Source of the DNA: Corynebacterium sp. MSK008
Lineage (GTDB): Bacteria > Actinomycetota > Actinomycetes > Mycobacteriales > Mycobacteriaceae
Reading direction: 5' to 3'
Assembly: GCF_030232585.1 (NCBI RefSeq)
Contig: NZ_JASPJX010000005.1
Location: 62,001-126,000 of the forward strand
DNA length: 64,000 nt
A program made the position numbers and the translations under genes. Positions 29,243 through 38,019 of the stretch are shown in pieces; the first letter of the stretch is position 1; the number at the start of each line of letters is the position of its first letter. The notes below the pieces were generated by a model. The model saw only the letters and a list, made by a program, of their open reading frames with translations, was not told the origin of the DNA and did not search any database.

Positions 29243-29312
29243 AAAACCGGTTACCTACAACCGGCTACTATGCCGTTTTTGTGCTGGTAGCCGGTTGTAG
29301 GTAGCCGGTTTT
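29243..29312. repeat. Long intergenic hairpin (AACCGG repeats), possible terminator
   Basis: Two 26-nt arms (29243-29268 and 29287-29312) pair at 25 of 26 positions around an 18-nt loop. Each arm itself contains AACCGG(T/C)TAC twice. The plus-strand end runs into TTTT, so it may terminate murB and, on the other strand, the ligase gene. No gene is seen in the surrounding 323 bp. Confidence 0.75.
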
Positions 29313-29405
29313 GGGGTGGGGCCTTGAGGTGGGGCCTTGGGGTGGTCTCCGCCAGCCGCGGCCACGCGCTGAACGCCGACCGCGCGCCGCGGCACCGCCG
29401 AAGCG

Positions 29406-31142
29406 CTAGCGCTCGGCGAGCTTGGACAGAAGGTCGTCGCGCACCTCGCGGCGGCGGATCTTGCCCATCTGGTCCTTCGCCAGCTCGTCGAAGTGGTAGA
29501 ACGTGCGAGGGACCTTGTAGCGGGTGAGGCGTTCGCGGGCGAAGTCTTTGAGTCCGTCGGGGTCGAGGGCGGAGCCGTCGTTAAGCACGATGCATGCGAC
29601 GACATCCTCGGAGCCGTCTTCGCGCGGGCGGCCCACGACCGCGACATCGGCGACGTCCTTGTGGGTGCGGATGACCTCCTCGACCTCGGCTGGGTAGACG
29701 TTGAAGCCGCCGGTGATGATGAGCTCCTTGATGCGGGAGACCAGCTTGATAAAGCCGTCTTCCTCCATGATTCCCATGTCGCCGGTGCGGAACCAGCCGT
29801 CGTGGAAGACCTTCTCGGTGGCTTCGGGGTTGTTGAAGTAGCCGGAGAAGACCTGCGGGCCTTTGGCTAGGATTTCGCCGGCTTCGCCGAACGGCATGTC
29901 CTCGTCCGGGTTGTCGGGGTTGACAATGCGGATCTGGGTGTCGGGGAAGGGGATGCCGATGTAGCCGGGGCGGCGGTCCGCGGATTCGGGGTTGCCCACG
30001 ATGATCGGGGAGGTTTCGGTGAGCCCGTAGCCTTCGACGAGGCGGCCGCCGGTGGCGCGCTCCCAGTCCTCGATGACCTCGGCGGGCAGGGACGACGCGC
30101 CGGAGAAGCCGATCTTGATGTCGGAGAGGTCCACGTTTTTCTTCTTCGCCGTTTTCACGATGCGCTCAAACACGGTGGGCACGCCCGGGATGAAGGTGGG
30201 CGGGGTGATGCGGATGGCCTTCATGATCAGGTCCATCTTCGGCGCCGGCAGCAGCACGAGTTCGGAACCGACCAGCATGGTCAGCGTGAGCGAAAACGTC
30301 AGGCCGTAGGCGTGGAAGAACGGCAGGGTGGCCAGCATACGCTGGTTGCCTTCCTGGAGTTCTTTGACCCAGGCCTGGCCCTGCAGCGGGTTCGCGATGA
30401 GGTTGCGGTGCGACAACGCCGCGCCCTTGGGGGTGCCGGTGGTGCCGGAGGTGTAGAGGATCACGGCGGGCGAATCCGCGGTGACGTCCTCGGGAACACG
30501 CAGGTCCGCGCCTAGCCCGCCGATGGCGGAGCTGCTCAGCGACTCCCAGGGCACGGTGTGCAGGGAGGTGTTCTTGCTGGTGGCGGTGAGCGCCGCGCGG
30601 GCCTCCAGGATCTTCGGCAGCGGGATGCGCAGGGCGAGCTGCTGGGCGCGCGGCATGGCCTTGGTCATGTTGACGCTGACCACGGTTTCCAGCGGGGTGT
30701 CCGCACGCAGTTTCTCCAGCGTGTCGGCGGCTTTGTCCCAGGCGATGGCGATGCGTGCGCCGTGGTCGATGAACTGGGGGCGCAGCTCGTGGGCGGTGTA
30801 GAGGGGGTTGTGCTCCACCACCACGCCGCCGATCATCTGCACGGCGAAAAACGCGGCGACGTGCTGGGGGCAGTTCGGCAGCATGATGGCCACGCGGTCG
30901 CCGGGGCGCACGCCGAAGGCCTTCAGGCCGGCGGCGGCGCGGCGCACCTCGCGGTCGAGTTCGCCGAAGGTTTGGGTGCGGCCGAAAAACCGGGTGGCGA
31001 TGCGCGAGACGTTCTTGGACAGGTTGTCCTGGTACAGCTCGCCGAGGGTTTTCTCGCCGTATTCCAGCGAGTGCGCGGTCCACTCGGGGTAGTACTGCAG
31101 CCAGGGTTTTTCGTCGTTGACGTTGGATGGGGTGAGAGCCAT
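29406..31142 (-). CDS. Long-chain fatty-acid-CoA ligase (FadD-type), copy 1
   Basis: About 578 aa, an ANL-superfamily acyl-activating enzyme. The AMP-binding signature ILYTSGTTGTPKGAAL, the VEGYGLTETSPI block, WFRTGDMG and the C-terminal lysine region DQMGKIRRREV are intact. It adenylates fatty acids and forms acyl-CoA, for degradation or for meromycolate and lipid synthesis. ATG 31142 is chosen over a GTG three codons upstream. It directly follows a paralogue in the same direction. Confidence 0.9.
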   Translation of the reverse strand: MALTPSNVNDEKPWLQYYPEWTAHSLEYGEKTLGELYQDNLSKNVSRIATRFFGRTQTFGELDREVRRAAAGLKAFGVRPGDRVAIMLPNCPQHVAAFFAVQMIGGVVVEHNPLYTAHELRPQFIDHGARIAIAWDKAADTLEKLRADTPLETVVSVNMTKAMPRAQQLALRIPLPKILEARAALTATSKNTSLHTVPWESLSSSAIGGLGADLRVPEDVTADSPAVILYTSGTTGTPKGAALSHRNLIANPLQGQAWVKELQEGNQRMLATLPFFHAYGLTFSLTLTMLVGSELVLLPAPKMDLIMKAIRITPPTFIPGVPTVFERIVKTAKKKNVDLSDIKIGFSGASSLPAEVIEDWERATGGRLVEGYGLTETSPIIVGNPESADRRPGYIGIPFPDTQIRIVNPDNPDEDMPFGEAGEILAKGPQVFSGYFNNPEATEKVFHDGWFRTGDMGIMEEDGFIKLVSRIKELIITGGFNVYPAEVEEVIRTHKDVADVAVVGRPREDGSEDVVACIVLNDGSALDPDGLKDFARERLTRYKVPRTFYHFDELAKDQMGKIRRREVRDDLLSKLAER

Positions 31143-31175
31143 GCGCACCACCCTACGCGCAACTTCCCCACGAAC

Positions 31176-32870
31176 CTACGGTTGCGTAAGCAACTGGTGG
31201 AGCGTGTCGCGCACTTCCCGGCGCCTGATCTTCCCGGTTTGATCCCGGTTGAGCTGGTCAAAGTGGTAGAAGTCGCGCGGGACCTTGTAGCGGGTTAAGC
31301 GCTGCCGGGCGTAAGCCTTGAGGCCATCGGGGTCGAGGGCGGAGCCGTCGATAAGCGTGATGCAGGCGACGACATCCTCGGAGCCGTCCGGGCGCGGGCG
31401 GCCCACGACTGCGATGTCCTCGATGTCCGGGTGGTTGCGCATCACGCCTTCGACCTCGTCGGGGTAGACGTTGAAGCCGCCGGTGATGATCATCTCCTTG
31501 ATGCGCGCGACCAGTTTGATCCAGCCGTCTTCCTCCATCACGGCCATGTCGCCGGTGCGGAACCAGCCGTCGTGGAACGCGCGCTCGTTGGCCTCGGGGC
31601 TGTTGAGGTAGCCGCCGAAGACTTGGGGCCCGCGCGCGAGCAGCTCGCCGGGTTCGCCGTCGGGCATGGTGCGCGACGGGTCGTCGGGGTCGGCGATGCG
31701 GATCTCGGTGTTGGGAAACGGCAGGCCGATGTAGCCGGGCCGCCGCGTGCCGTCGAGGGGGTTGCCGGCCAGGATTGGGGCGGTCTCGGTGAGCCCGTAG
31801 CCCTCGATCAGGCGCCCGCCGGTGGCGTTTTCCCAGCGTTCGATGGTTTCCACTGGCAGGGTGGACGCGCCGGAGATGGAGGTGTGGATGGACGAGAGAT
31901 CCGCGTTGGATTCCAACGCCCACTCGATGATTTTGTCGTAGAGGGTAGGCACCCCCGGCAGCACGGTCGGGCGTGTTTTCGTGATTGCGGCCTGGTAGAG
32001 CTTCGGCTTCGGCGCCGGCACGAGCACCATTTCCGCGCCGATGCTCAACGGCAGCGCGTAATTCAGCGCCAGGCCGTAGATGTGGAACATGGGCAGCACA
32101 CCGAGGACCTTTTCGCGCACCGCGCCCCAGTCCTCCAGCCACTCCATTCCAGCCCTGAGGACGGCCACAATGTTGCCGTGCGTCAGCGGCGCGCCTTTGG
32201 GCTTGCCGGAGGTGCCGGAGGTGTAGAGGATGAACGCGGTGTCGTCCTGGGTGATCTGCGGGAAGTGCACGGAGCGGGAGCGCTGCCGCATGAACTCCCG
32301 CCACGGCATCGCGTGGGGGGCGGGTTTGGTCAGCTCGGCGCGCAGCTTGGTCACCGGCGGGATGGGCAGCGACAGCGCGGCGCGCAGGTGCAGCGGGGTT
32401 TCTTCGAGCATGTTCACGGCGACCACGGTCTCAAGCTGGGTGCTTTTGCTTAACGACGAAAACGTCTCCGCCACCCTGTCAAAGACAATCGCTACCCGCG
32501 CCCCGTGGTCTTCGAACTGCGGCTGAAGTTCCGCCGCGGTGTAGAGCGGGTTGTGCTCCACCACGGTCGCGCCCAGGCGCAGGATGGCGGTGACGGCGAT
32601 GACGTGCTGCGGGCAGTTCGGCAGCGCGACGGCCACGCGGTCGCCGCGGCGCACACCCAGCTGTGTCAGCCCGGCGGCGGCGCGGGTGACCTGCTCGTTG
32701 AGCTGGCTGTAGGTGAGTGTTTTGCCCATGAACCAGGTGGCGGTGCTCTTCGGCTGCGTGGCCACCGCCTGGTTGAACCAGCTGACAAGGGTGTCCGTCC
32801 CGATGTCGGGGGTGGGGTCGGTCCACTCGGCGTAGTGGTCGATCCAGGCTTTGGTGTCAAAGGCTCCCAC
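31176..32870 (-). CDS. Long-chain fatty-acid-CoA ligase (FadD-type), copy 2
   Basis: About 564 aa, a clear paralogue of the gene at 29.4 kb. Motifs are ILYTSGTSGKPKGAPL, LIEGYGLTETAPI, WFRTGDMAVM and NRDQTGKIRRREV. The GTG start has an excellent AAGGAGG ribosome site 6 nt upstream; the longer frame lacks family similarity. The tandem pair probably arose by duplication and may divide substrates by chain length. A perfect inverted repeat at 32920-32939 in the upstream spacer is a candidate operator. Confidence 0.9.
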   Translation of the reverse strand: MGAFDTKAWIDHYAEWTDPTPDIGTDTLVSWFNQAVATQPKSTATWFMGKTLTYSQLNEQVTRAAAGLTQLGVRRGDRVAVALPNCPQHVIAVTAILRLGATVVEHNPLYTAAELQPQFEDHGARVAIVFDRVAETFSSLSKSTQLETVVAVNMLEETPLHLRAALSLPIPPVTKLRAELTKPAPHAMPWREFMRQRSRSVHFPQITQDDTAFILYTSGTSGKPKGAPLTHGNIVAVLRAGMEWLEDWGAVREKVLGVLPMFHIYGLALNYALPLSIGAEMVLVPAPKPKLYQAAITKTRPTVLPGVPTLYDKIIEWALESNADLSSIHTSISGASTLPVETIERWENATGGRLIEGYGLTETAPILAGNPLDGTRRPGYIGLPFPNTEIRIADPDDPSRTMPDGEPGELLARGPQVFGGYLNSPEANERAFHDGWFRTGDMAVMEEDGWIKLVARIKEMIITGGFNVYPDEVEGVMRNHPDIEDIAVVGRPRPDGSEDVVACITLIDGSALDPDGLKAYARQRLTRYKVPRDFYHFDQLNRDQTGKIRRREVRDTLHQLLTQP

Positions 32871-32919
32871 GGAGATCCTCCTTGTTGTTAGGGTAGCAAA
32901 ACAATATGGCGACAAGTGT

Positions 32920-32939
32920 AACCTACGATGTGGTAGGTT
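32920..32939. promoter_or_regulatory. Perfect inverted repeat, candidate operator
   Basis: AACCTAC, 6 nt, GTAGGTT forms a perfect 7-bp dyad about 50 bp upstream of the acyl-CoA ligase start and 74 bp upstream of the MinD-like gene. The size fits a TetR- or GntR-type regulator site. No such regulator gene is in the neighbourhood, so the factor is unknown. Confidence 0.45.
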
Positions 32940-33012
32940 TGTTGCGCTGCAGCCTCCGCGCGTTTGCTCTAGGCTGTGGCGCGGAAACATTCAAGGGGGA
33001 ATTGGGGGAACC

Positions 33013-33999
33013 ATGACTACCTATTTCGAGCCGTCCATCGACGCTGATGCCGCGTTTGATCTCACGCCGCCCGCGGGGCTGGACCAGTCCAACCTCGTGG
33101 ACCCGGTGAAGGCGCCGCCCAAGCAGGGCTGGCGCAAACTCATCCACTCCGCCACACGCGGCCACATCAACCCGGGCGGCTCCCGGCGGGAGCTGGAGCA
33201 GCAGCAGCTTTTCGACGCCATCCGGGCACCCCTGCGCGGCGACTACCGCATCGCGGTGATGAGCTTGAAGGGCGGCGTGGGCAAAACCACCACCACAGTC
33301 GCGCTCGGCGGCGTGTTCGCGCAGACCCGCGGCGACCGCGTCATCGCCATCGACGCCAACCCGGACCTGGGCACCCTGGCCCAGCGCGCCGCCACCGCAC
33401 CACCGGCGACCATCCGCGACCTGCTGCAGGCGCCTGGCACCGAGCGTTATCCGCAGGTGCGCGCCTACACCAACCAGGCGTCCTCGCGCCTGGAGGTCAT
33501 CGGCTCCGAACGCGACCCGGCCGTCAGCGAGGCGTTTTCTGAGGACGACTACCGCCGCGCCATCGACATCCTGCAGCACCACTACAACGTCATCCTCACC
33601 GACTGCGGCACCGGCCTGATGCACTCCGCCATGGCGGGCGTTTTGGATCTGGCCAACACGCTGGTGCTGGTGACCTCGCCGGCACTCGACGGCGCGCAGT
33701 CGGCGTCGGCCACCCTGGACTGGCTGAACCTGCACGGCTACGACCAGCTCGCCGCCAACGCCGTGGTGGTCATCTCCGCCTCCGCGCCGGGCAAGCCGAC
33801 CATCGACATGGCCAAGGTCGCCGACCACTTCGCCTCCCGAACCCGCGCGGTGCACACCATCCCGTACGACCGCCACCTCGCCGAAGGTGCGGTGGTGGAC
33901 CTGGAGCGCGTCGCCCCGGCGACACTGAAGGGCTACCAGCACCTTGCGGCGACGGTTGCCGCGGATTTCGGCTCCTGGCACCGCCACGCTGCCCACTGA
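33013..33999 (+). CDS. MinD/ParA-like ATPase
   Basis: A 328-aa protein with a disordered N-terminal region of about 75 residues, then the deviant Walker A loop [29 protein letters not shown] (switch I) and [13 protein letters not shown] (Walker B-like). The family dimerises on ATP and positions cargo on nucleoid or membrane. No ParB partner or type VII secretion gene is adjacent, so it is an orphan. The ATG has a GGGGGAA ribosome site, and TAGGCT about 44 nt upstream may be the -10. Confidence 0.82.
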   Translation: MTTYFEPSIDADAAFDLTPPAGLDQSNLVDPVKAPPKQGWRKLIHSATRGHINPGGSRRELEQQQLFDAIRAPLRGDYRIAVMSLKGGVGKTTTTVALGGVFAQTRGDRVIAIDANPDLGTLAQRAATAPPATIRDLLQAPGTERYPQVRAYTNQASSRLEVIGSERDPAVSEAFSEDDYRRAIDILQHHYNVILTDCGTGLMHSAMAGVLDLANTLVLVTSPALDGAQSASATLDWLNLHGYDQLAANAVVVISASAPGKPTIDMAKVADHFASRTRAVHTIPYDRHLAEGAVVDLERVAPATLKGYQHLAATVAADFGSWHRHAAH

Positions 34000-34013
34000 C
34001 CCAGACACATCGC

Positions 34014-34079
34014 GGCCGAATCTGTCAGGCGAGCCCTTCCGGCCCAGGTCGGCACAAACGGCTGGCGGAATCTGTCAGG
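34014..34079. repeat. Dispersed repeat pair with CCCAGGTCG linker, copy E
   Basis: Two 16-bp units, GGCCGAATCTGTCAGG and GGCGGAATCTGTCAGG, in direct orientation are separated by 34 nt containing CCCAGGTCG. An inverted homologue lies at 60517-60581. Similarity extends beyond the units on both sides (CCC-GACAC-TCG before, CCCACC-GCCGCG after). It fills the spacer between the MinD-like gene and mshA and ends 16 bp before the mshA -10 box. Confidence 0.75.
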
Positions 34080-34095
34080 AACCCACCCGCCGCGC

Positions 34096-34101
34096 TAGTC
34101 T
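34096..34101 (+). promoter_or_regulatory. -10 box of a leaderless mshA promoter
   Basis: TAGTCT followed by exactly 7 nt and ATG 34109. No ribosome site is seen. The dispersed repeat at 34014-34079 lies at about -30 to -95 relative to the start and covers the -35 region. Confidence 0.55.
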
Positions 34102-34108
34102 TGCCCGC

Positions 34109-35371
34109 ATGCGCGTCGCCATGATTTCCATGCACACCTCCCCGCTCGAGCAGCCGGGGACGGGTGATGCGGGCGGCATGAACGTCTACGTCCACAACAC
34201 CGCCACCCAGCTGGCCCGTCAGGGTACGACGGTGGACGTGTTTACCCGCGCGACCCGCCCCAGCCAGGGTGAGGTGGTGGAGGTGGAGCCTGGCTACCGG
34301 GTTATCAACGTGGTCGCCGGGCCCTACGAGGGGTTGGAGAAGGACGACCTGCCCACCCAGCTCGCGGCCTTTTCCGGCGGGGTGGTGCAGTTCGTCCGCG
34401 CGAACGAGCTGAAATACGACCTGATTCATTCCCACTACTGGCTCTCTGGCCAGGTGGGGTGGCTCTTGGCGGACCTGGCCGGCATCCCGCTGGTGCACAC
34501 CGGGCACACCTGGGCGGCGGTGAAAAACGCCTACGCCACGGACGCCTCGGAATCGGAGGCGCGCCGCATCTGCGAGCAGCAGCTGGTGGATAACGCCGAG
34601 GTTCTGGTGGTCAACACCGAGGACGAGACTAGCGAGCTCGCGCGCTTCTACGACGTGGATCCGGCGAAGATTTCCGTGGTCAGCCCCGGCGCGGACACGG
34701 AGTTGTTCACCCCCGGCACGAACCGGAATACGGAGCTGGCGCGGCGCCACCTGGGTATTCCGCTGCACGCGAAGGTGGTGGCGTTTGTGGGCCGCCTGCA
34801 GGATTTCAAGGGCCCGCAGGTGCTGATTCAGGCGATGGGGGAGGTGGTGCGCCGCGGCCGCGTGGAGGGTCCGTTGTGCGTGATCATCTGCGGCGGCGCG
34901 AGTGGTGCGGGTTCGTCGGTGGAGCGCTACCGCGAGCTCGCGGCGTCGGAGGGCATTGGCGGCTGCACCCGTTTCCTCGGGCCGCGGCCGCCGGAGGAGC
35001 TGGTGAGCATCTACCAGGCCGCGGACATTGTGGCGGTGCCCAGCTACAACGAGAGTTTCGGGCTGGTCGCGGTGGAGGCGCAGGCCGCGGGCACCCCGGT
35101 TGTCGCGGCGCGCGTCGGCGGCCTCCCGCTCGCGGTCGCGGACGGGGAGACGGGCCTGCTCGTTCAGGGCCACGGCACGGAGGCGTGGGCACAAGCGCTC
35201 GAGCAGTTGCTTATCGACGATCCCACGCGCATCCACATGGGCGAACAGGCCGTCGCCCACGCAAAAGCGTTTAGCTGGGCCGCCTCGGCGGACAAACTGC
35301 TCGAGGTCTACTCCGACACCCTGTCCGGCTACATCCCGGGCGAGGCCACCCGGGACGCCGGCGGGGTGTAG
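34109..35371 (+). CDS. mshA: D-inositol-3-phosphate glycosyltransferase MshA
   Basis: A 420-aa GT4 (GT-B fold) enzyme. It transfers GlcNAc from UDP-GlcNAc to 1-L-inositol-3-phosphate, the first step of mycothiol synthesis. Visible are [20 protein letters not shown] at the N-terminus with the acceptor-binding loop, [24 protein letters not shown] and the GT4 donor motif [17 protein letters not shown]. The start [11 protein letters not shown] is chosen over a 55-codon longer frame that runs through the repeat. Confidence 0.94.
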   Translation: MRVAMISMHTSPLEQPGTGDAGGMNVYVHNTATQLARQGTTVDVFTRATRPSQGEVVEVEPGYRVINVVAGPYEGLEKDDLPTQLAAFSGGVVQFVRANELKYDLIHSHYWLSGQVGWLLADLAGIPLVHTGHTWAAVKNAYATDASESEARRICEQQLVDNAEVLVVNTEDETSELARFYDVDPAKISVVSPGADTELFTPGTNRNTELARRHLGIPLHAKVVAFVGRLQDFKGPQVLIQAMGEVVRRGRVEGPLCVIICGGASGAGSSVERYRELAASEGIGGCTRFLGPRPPEELVSIYQAADIVAVPSYNESFGLVAVEAQAAGTPVVAARVGGLPLAVADGETGLLVQGHGTEAWAQALEQLLIDDPTRIHMGEQAVAHAKAFSWAASADKLLEVYSDTLSGYIPGEATRDAGGV

Positions 35372-35377
35372 GGGCGT

Positions 35378-36523
35378 TTAGAGGCGCTTGGCGATCTCCT
35401 CGCCGAGGGAGGCCCCGCCCCAGTAGCCGATGCGGTCGGAGTGGTATCCGATGGCGCGGTTGATCTCCGCTGGGTCGAACTGGCCCTGCGAGGCCTTCTG
35501 TGCCAGACCGGCGGCCTCTTGCTTGGCGTTGTCGACGGCTTTGCGGAGCTCGTCGCGAGGCACTGGCGGCTTGAGGTTGGGGTTGAGGCGCTCGATCTCG
35601 GCCGAGACGCGTTCTTCTTCCGCGCCGGAGGTGGTGAAGTCCTCGCGCGGCGCGGTGGAATCGGTGGGGGTGAACGCTTCGTTGACGTGGCCGTCGGGGA
35701 TGCCGTAGGCGTCCTCAAGAATGCGGTCCACCGGCTGCGCCTTGCCGAGCGGCCCGAGCGTCATGGAGGACACGCCGATGGCGGCGCCGTCTCGCGGGTC
35801 GAAGTTCACGCCGCCGGAGTCGCCCTGCACGTAGTTCAGCCCCCAGCTGTAGACGCCGTTGCGGGTGCGGCCGATCTGCTTGGCGCAGGTGCGGCCCGTG
35901 GTGGCGCCGTCCTTGCAGATGGGCTGGCCGAAGTTGTCGACCGAGACCTCGCCCGGGGCGAGCGTGCGGAAGTCGCGCACATGCGTGATCTTCACCGGTT
36001 CGCCCTGCACGCCGCCGTTGAAGTCGCGGGAGTGGGACAGGCCGGTTTCGGTCACGCCGTCGTCGATGCGCACCACGCCCCAGTCGGCGGTGCGGATGGA
36101 CTGCATCGGGTCGCCCAGGTTCATGGCTTCCGGGGTGACGTGGTTGGATGCCACGCGCTCGCCGATGCGCTTGTACTCGGTGCCCACGGGGGCGTAGAAC
36201 TCGTTTTTTATCTCCGGGAAGCCGGGCATGGTGTTCACGCAGTGGGAGGCCGTGAGCATCACGCGCTGCGGTTCCTTGCCGGGCAGGTGCAGGGTGCCGT
36301 TGGGGCCCTGGGAGCAGGTGCCGGCCCAGCCGTCGCGCGGCATGGTCAGCTTCTGGCCGGTAGGCAGGTCGATCGTCTTTGGCGGGTCCTGCGGGAACGC
36401 TCGCATCGGCGCGCCGGGTGCGACGAGCGCGGGCGCGGCTTCCGCCGGTGCGGGGATGGCTTGAGCTGCAAGGATGCTGGCTGCCACGAGGGCTACGGTC
36501 GGGGTTCGGAGACTGAATCGCAT
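35378..36523 (-). CDS. Secreted trypsin-like serine protease, copy 1
   Basis: About 381 aa with a signal peptide (LRTPTVALVAASILAAQA). The chymotrypsin-fold triad is visible as His in MLTASHCVN, Asp in ADWGVVRID and Ser in VQGDSGGVNF. A C-terminal helical tail of about 100 residues has no known domain. The start is one of three closely spaced ATGs (36544, 36529, 36523); the last fits the signal peptide best. Its paralogue is next door in the same direction. Confidence 0.83.
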   Translation of the reverse strand: MRFSLRTPTVALVAASILAAQAIPAPAEAAPALVAPGAPMRAFPQDPPKTIDLPTGQKLTMPRDGWAGTCSQGPNGTLHLPGKEPQRVMLTASHCVNTMPGFPEIKNEFYAPVGTEYKRIGERVASNHVTPEAMNLGDPMQSIRTADWGVVRIDDGVTETGLSHSRDFNGGVQGEPVKITHVRDFRTLAPGEVSVDNFGQPICKDGATTGRTCAKQIGRTRNGVYSWGLNYVQGDSGGVNFDPRDGAAIGVSSMTLGPLGKAQPVDRILEDAYGIPDGHVNEAFTPTDSTAPREDFTTSGAEEERVSAEIERLNPNLKPPVPRDELRKAVDNAKQEAAGLAQKASQGQFDPAEINRAIGYHSDRIGYWGGASLGEEIAKRL

Positions 36524-36591
36524 GAGCATTAGCTTAACGCGCACACCCGATCTTCGCCCCGGAAACTGACACTGGTGGTCAGCGGTGTGAT

Positions 36592-37725
36592 CTAGCGCAG
36601 GAACGCGTCGACGGCGCTGCGGACATCACCCGCGTGCTGCTGCGCCGCCGCATTCGCGCGACCAGCGAGGTCCTGGGCCGCCGCGACCGGATCTTCGGCC
36701 CGCGGCAGCTGCGCGGCTTCCGCGCTGAAACGCGCCGCGTCCGCCTGCGCGCCCATGACGGCGCGGTCGAGCAGCTCGCGTGGCTGGGGGCCGTCGACAA
36801 GCTGCGGCGCCTTGGGGGAGAACTCCGCGATTTCCTGGTTCAGCGGCGCGAAGTCGGCGCGCGGCGCGGGTTCTGCCGGGGTGAAGGCTTCGTTGACCTG
36901 GCCGTCGGGGATGCCGTAGGCGTCCTCAAGTGCGCGATCCACCTGCTGCGAGTTGCCCAGCGGACCGAGGCCGACGATGCTTAGCCCCACAGCCTCGCCG
37001 GTGCGCGGGTCGTAATTGATGCCGCCGGAATCGCCCGACTCGTAGCCCACGCCGAAGTGCCACACGAAGTTCTGGGTCCGGAACATCTGAACGCCGCACG
37101 AGCGACCCGTGCGCATCCCGTCCTTGCAGATGGGTTGGCCGGCGTTGTCGAAGCTGATCAGCTCGTCGCCGCGCAGGTTGCGGTAGTCCTTCACCCCCGT
37201 GATCGCCACCGGCGCGGACGGGCCGCGGCCCTTCTGGTCCACCGACGAGGACACACCGGACGCCCCGGCACCGGGCGCGAGGCGAACCGTCACCCAGTCG
37301 GGCTCGTCGATGATGCGGTAGAAGTCCATCAACTCGCCGTTGCCCAGCTCAAACGGGGTGCGTTGCCTATCGACGTCACCCACCCGCGGGTAGCCCACCT
37401 TCCCGTTCTCGCGCACCGGGGCGAACACGGTGGGCCGAACGGTTTTGCTTTTAGACTCGAAGCAGTGCGCCGCGGTGACCATCACCTGCTTCGTCTGCCC
37501 GTCCGGGGTGCGCACGGTGCCGACCGGGCCCTGGCTGCACCGCGCGGTGTGCTCGAAGGAGTCGGAGTCGTCGTTGAGCATGGCGATCGGCGCGCCGGGG
37601 GCTGCGAGCGCGGGGGCTGCGGCGGCGGTGGGGGTGGAGGGGGCTGTGGCGCCGAGGGCACCGAGGGTGACGCAGGCGGCTGTGAGGCTGGCGGCAAGGG
37701 TTGCTGCGGGGCGGAGTTTGATCAT
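36592..37725 (-). CDS. Secreted trypsin-like serine protease, copy 2
   Basis: A 377-aa paralogue of the previous gene. A signal peptide (ATLAASLTAACVTLGALG) precedes the triad: VTAAHCFES, EPDWVTVRL and YESGDSGGINY. A helical Ala/Gln/Arg-rich C-terminal region of about 90 residues is shared with copy 1. The conserved block YGIPDGQVNEAFTP occurs in both, so they arose by tandem duplication. Substrates are unknown. Confidence 0.85.
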   Translation of the reverse strand: MIKLRPAATLAASLTAACVTLGALGATAPSTPTAAAAPALAAPGAPIAMLNDDSDSFEHTARCSQGPVGTVRTPDGQTKQVMVTAAHCFESKSKTVRPTVFAPVRENGKVGYPRVGDVDRQRTPFELGNGELMDFYRIIDEPDWVTVRLAPGAGASGVSSSVDQKGRGPSAPVAITGVKDYRNLRGDELISFDNAGQPICKDGMRTGRSCGVQMFRTQNFVWHFGVGYESGDSGGINYDPRTGEAVGLSIVGLGPLGNSQQVDRALEDAYGIPDGQVNEAFTPAEPAPRADFAPLNQEIAEFSPKAPQLVDGPQPRELLDRAVMGAQADAARFSAEAAQLPRAEDPVAAAQDLAGRANAAAQQHAGDVRSAVDAFLR

Positions 37726-37796
37726 GACCTCAGACCCTAAACCCTCACCCTCGACGCGGGCTGTCCACCCCGTTCACACCCAGCCCTTCCACTCGC

Positions 37797-37865
37797 GGAT
37801 CCAGCTACAAGGATCCGGCTAGTCGGCTCCTGGGGGCGATAAAGGAGGAGCTACTAGCTGGATCC
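37797..37865. repeat. Intergenic hairpin with competing arms (GGATCC motifs)
   Basis: GGATCCAGCTA (37797-37807) pairs with TAGCTGGATCC (37855-37865). A second left copy, GGATCCGGCTAGT (37811-37823), can instead pair with ACTAGCTGGATCC at 12 of 13 positions. An inner CTCCT/AGGAG stem lies between. It sits in the divergent spacer between the protease and gpmA genes. Confidence 0.65.
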
Positions 37866-37867
37866 AG

Positions 37868-37933
37868 CGCCCGAGCAGCGCCCGAGCGGTGCCCGAGCGG
37901 CGCCCGAGCGGTGTCCGAGCGGAGCCCGGGCAG
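37868..37933. repeat. Six 11-bp tandem repeats
   Basis: Six consecutive 11-bp units of consensus (C/T)GCCCGAGCGG, degenerating in the last two units. They begin right after the GGATCC hairpin and end about 86 bp before gpmA. Copy number could vary between strains. Nothing else is recognised in the 294-bp spacer. Confidence 0.8.
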
Positions 37934-38019
37934 CCGAGATGCACCGCGACACGCCCCAAAACCGCACCCGCCCCGGCAAACCCCCGACAGCTGTCCCCAT
38001 CCGTGGCATGCTTGAAGGC

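Noticed and set aside
36592..37725. Assignment of the two trypsin-like proteins to a named protease such as MarP or HtrA
   Set aside because: They lack PDZ domains and multiple TM helices; only the chymotrypsin-fold triad is visible, so no specific name is supported.
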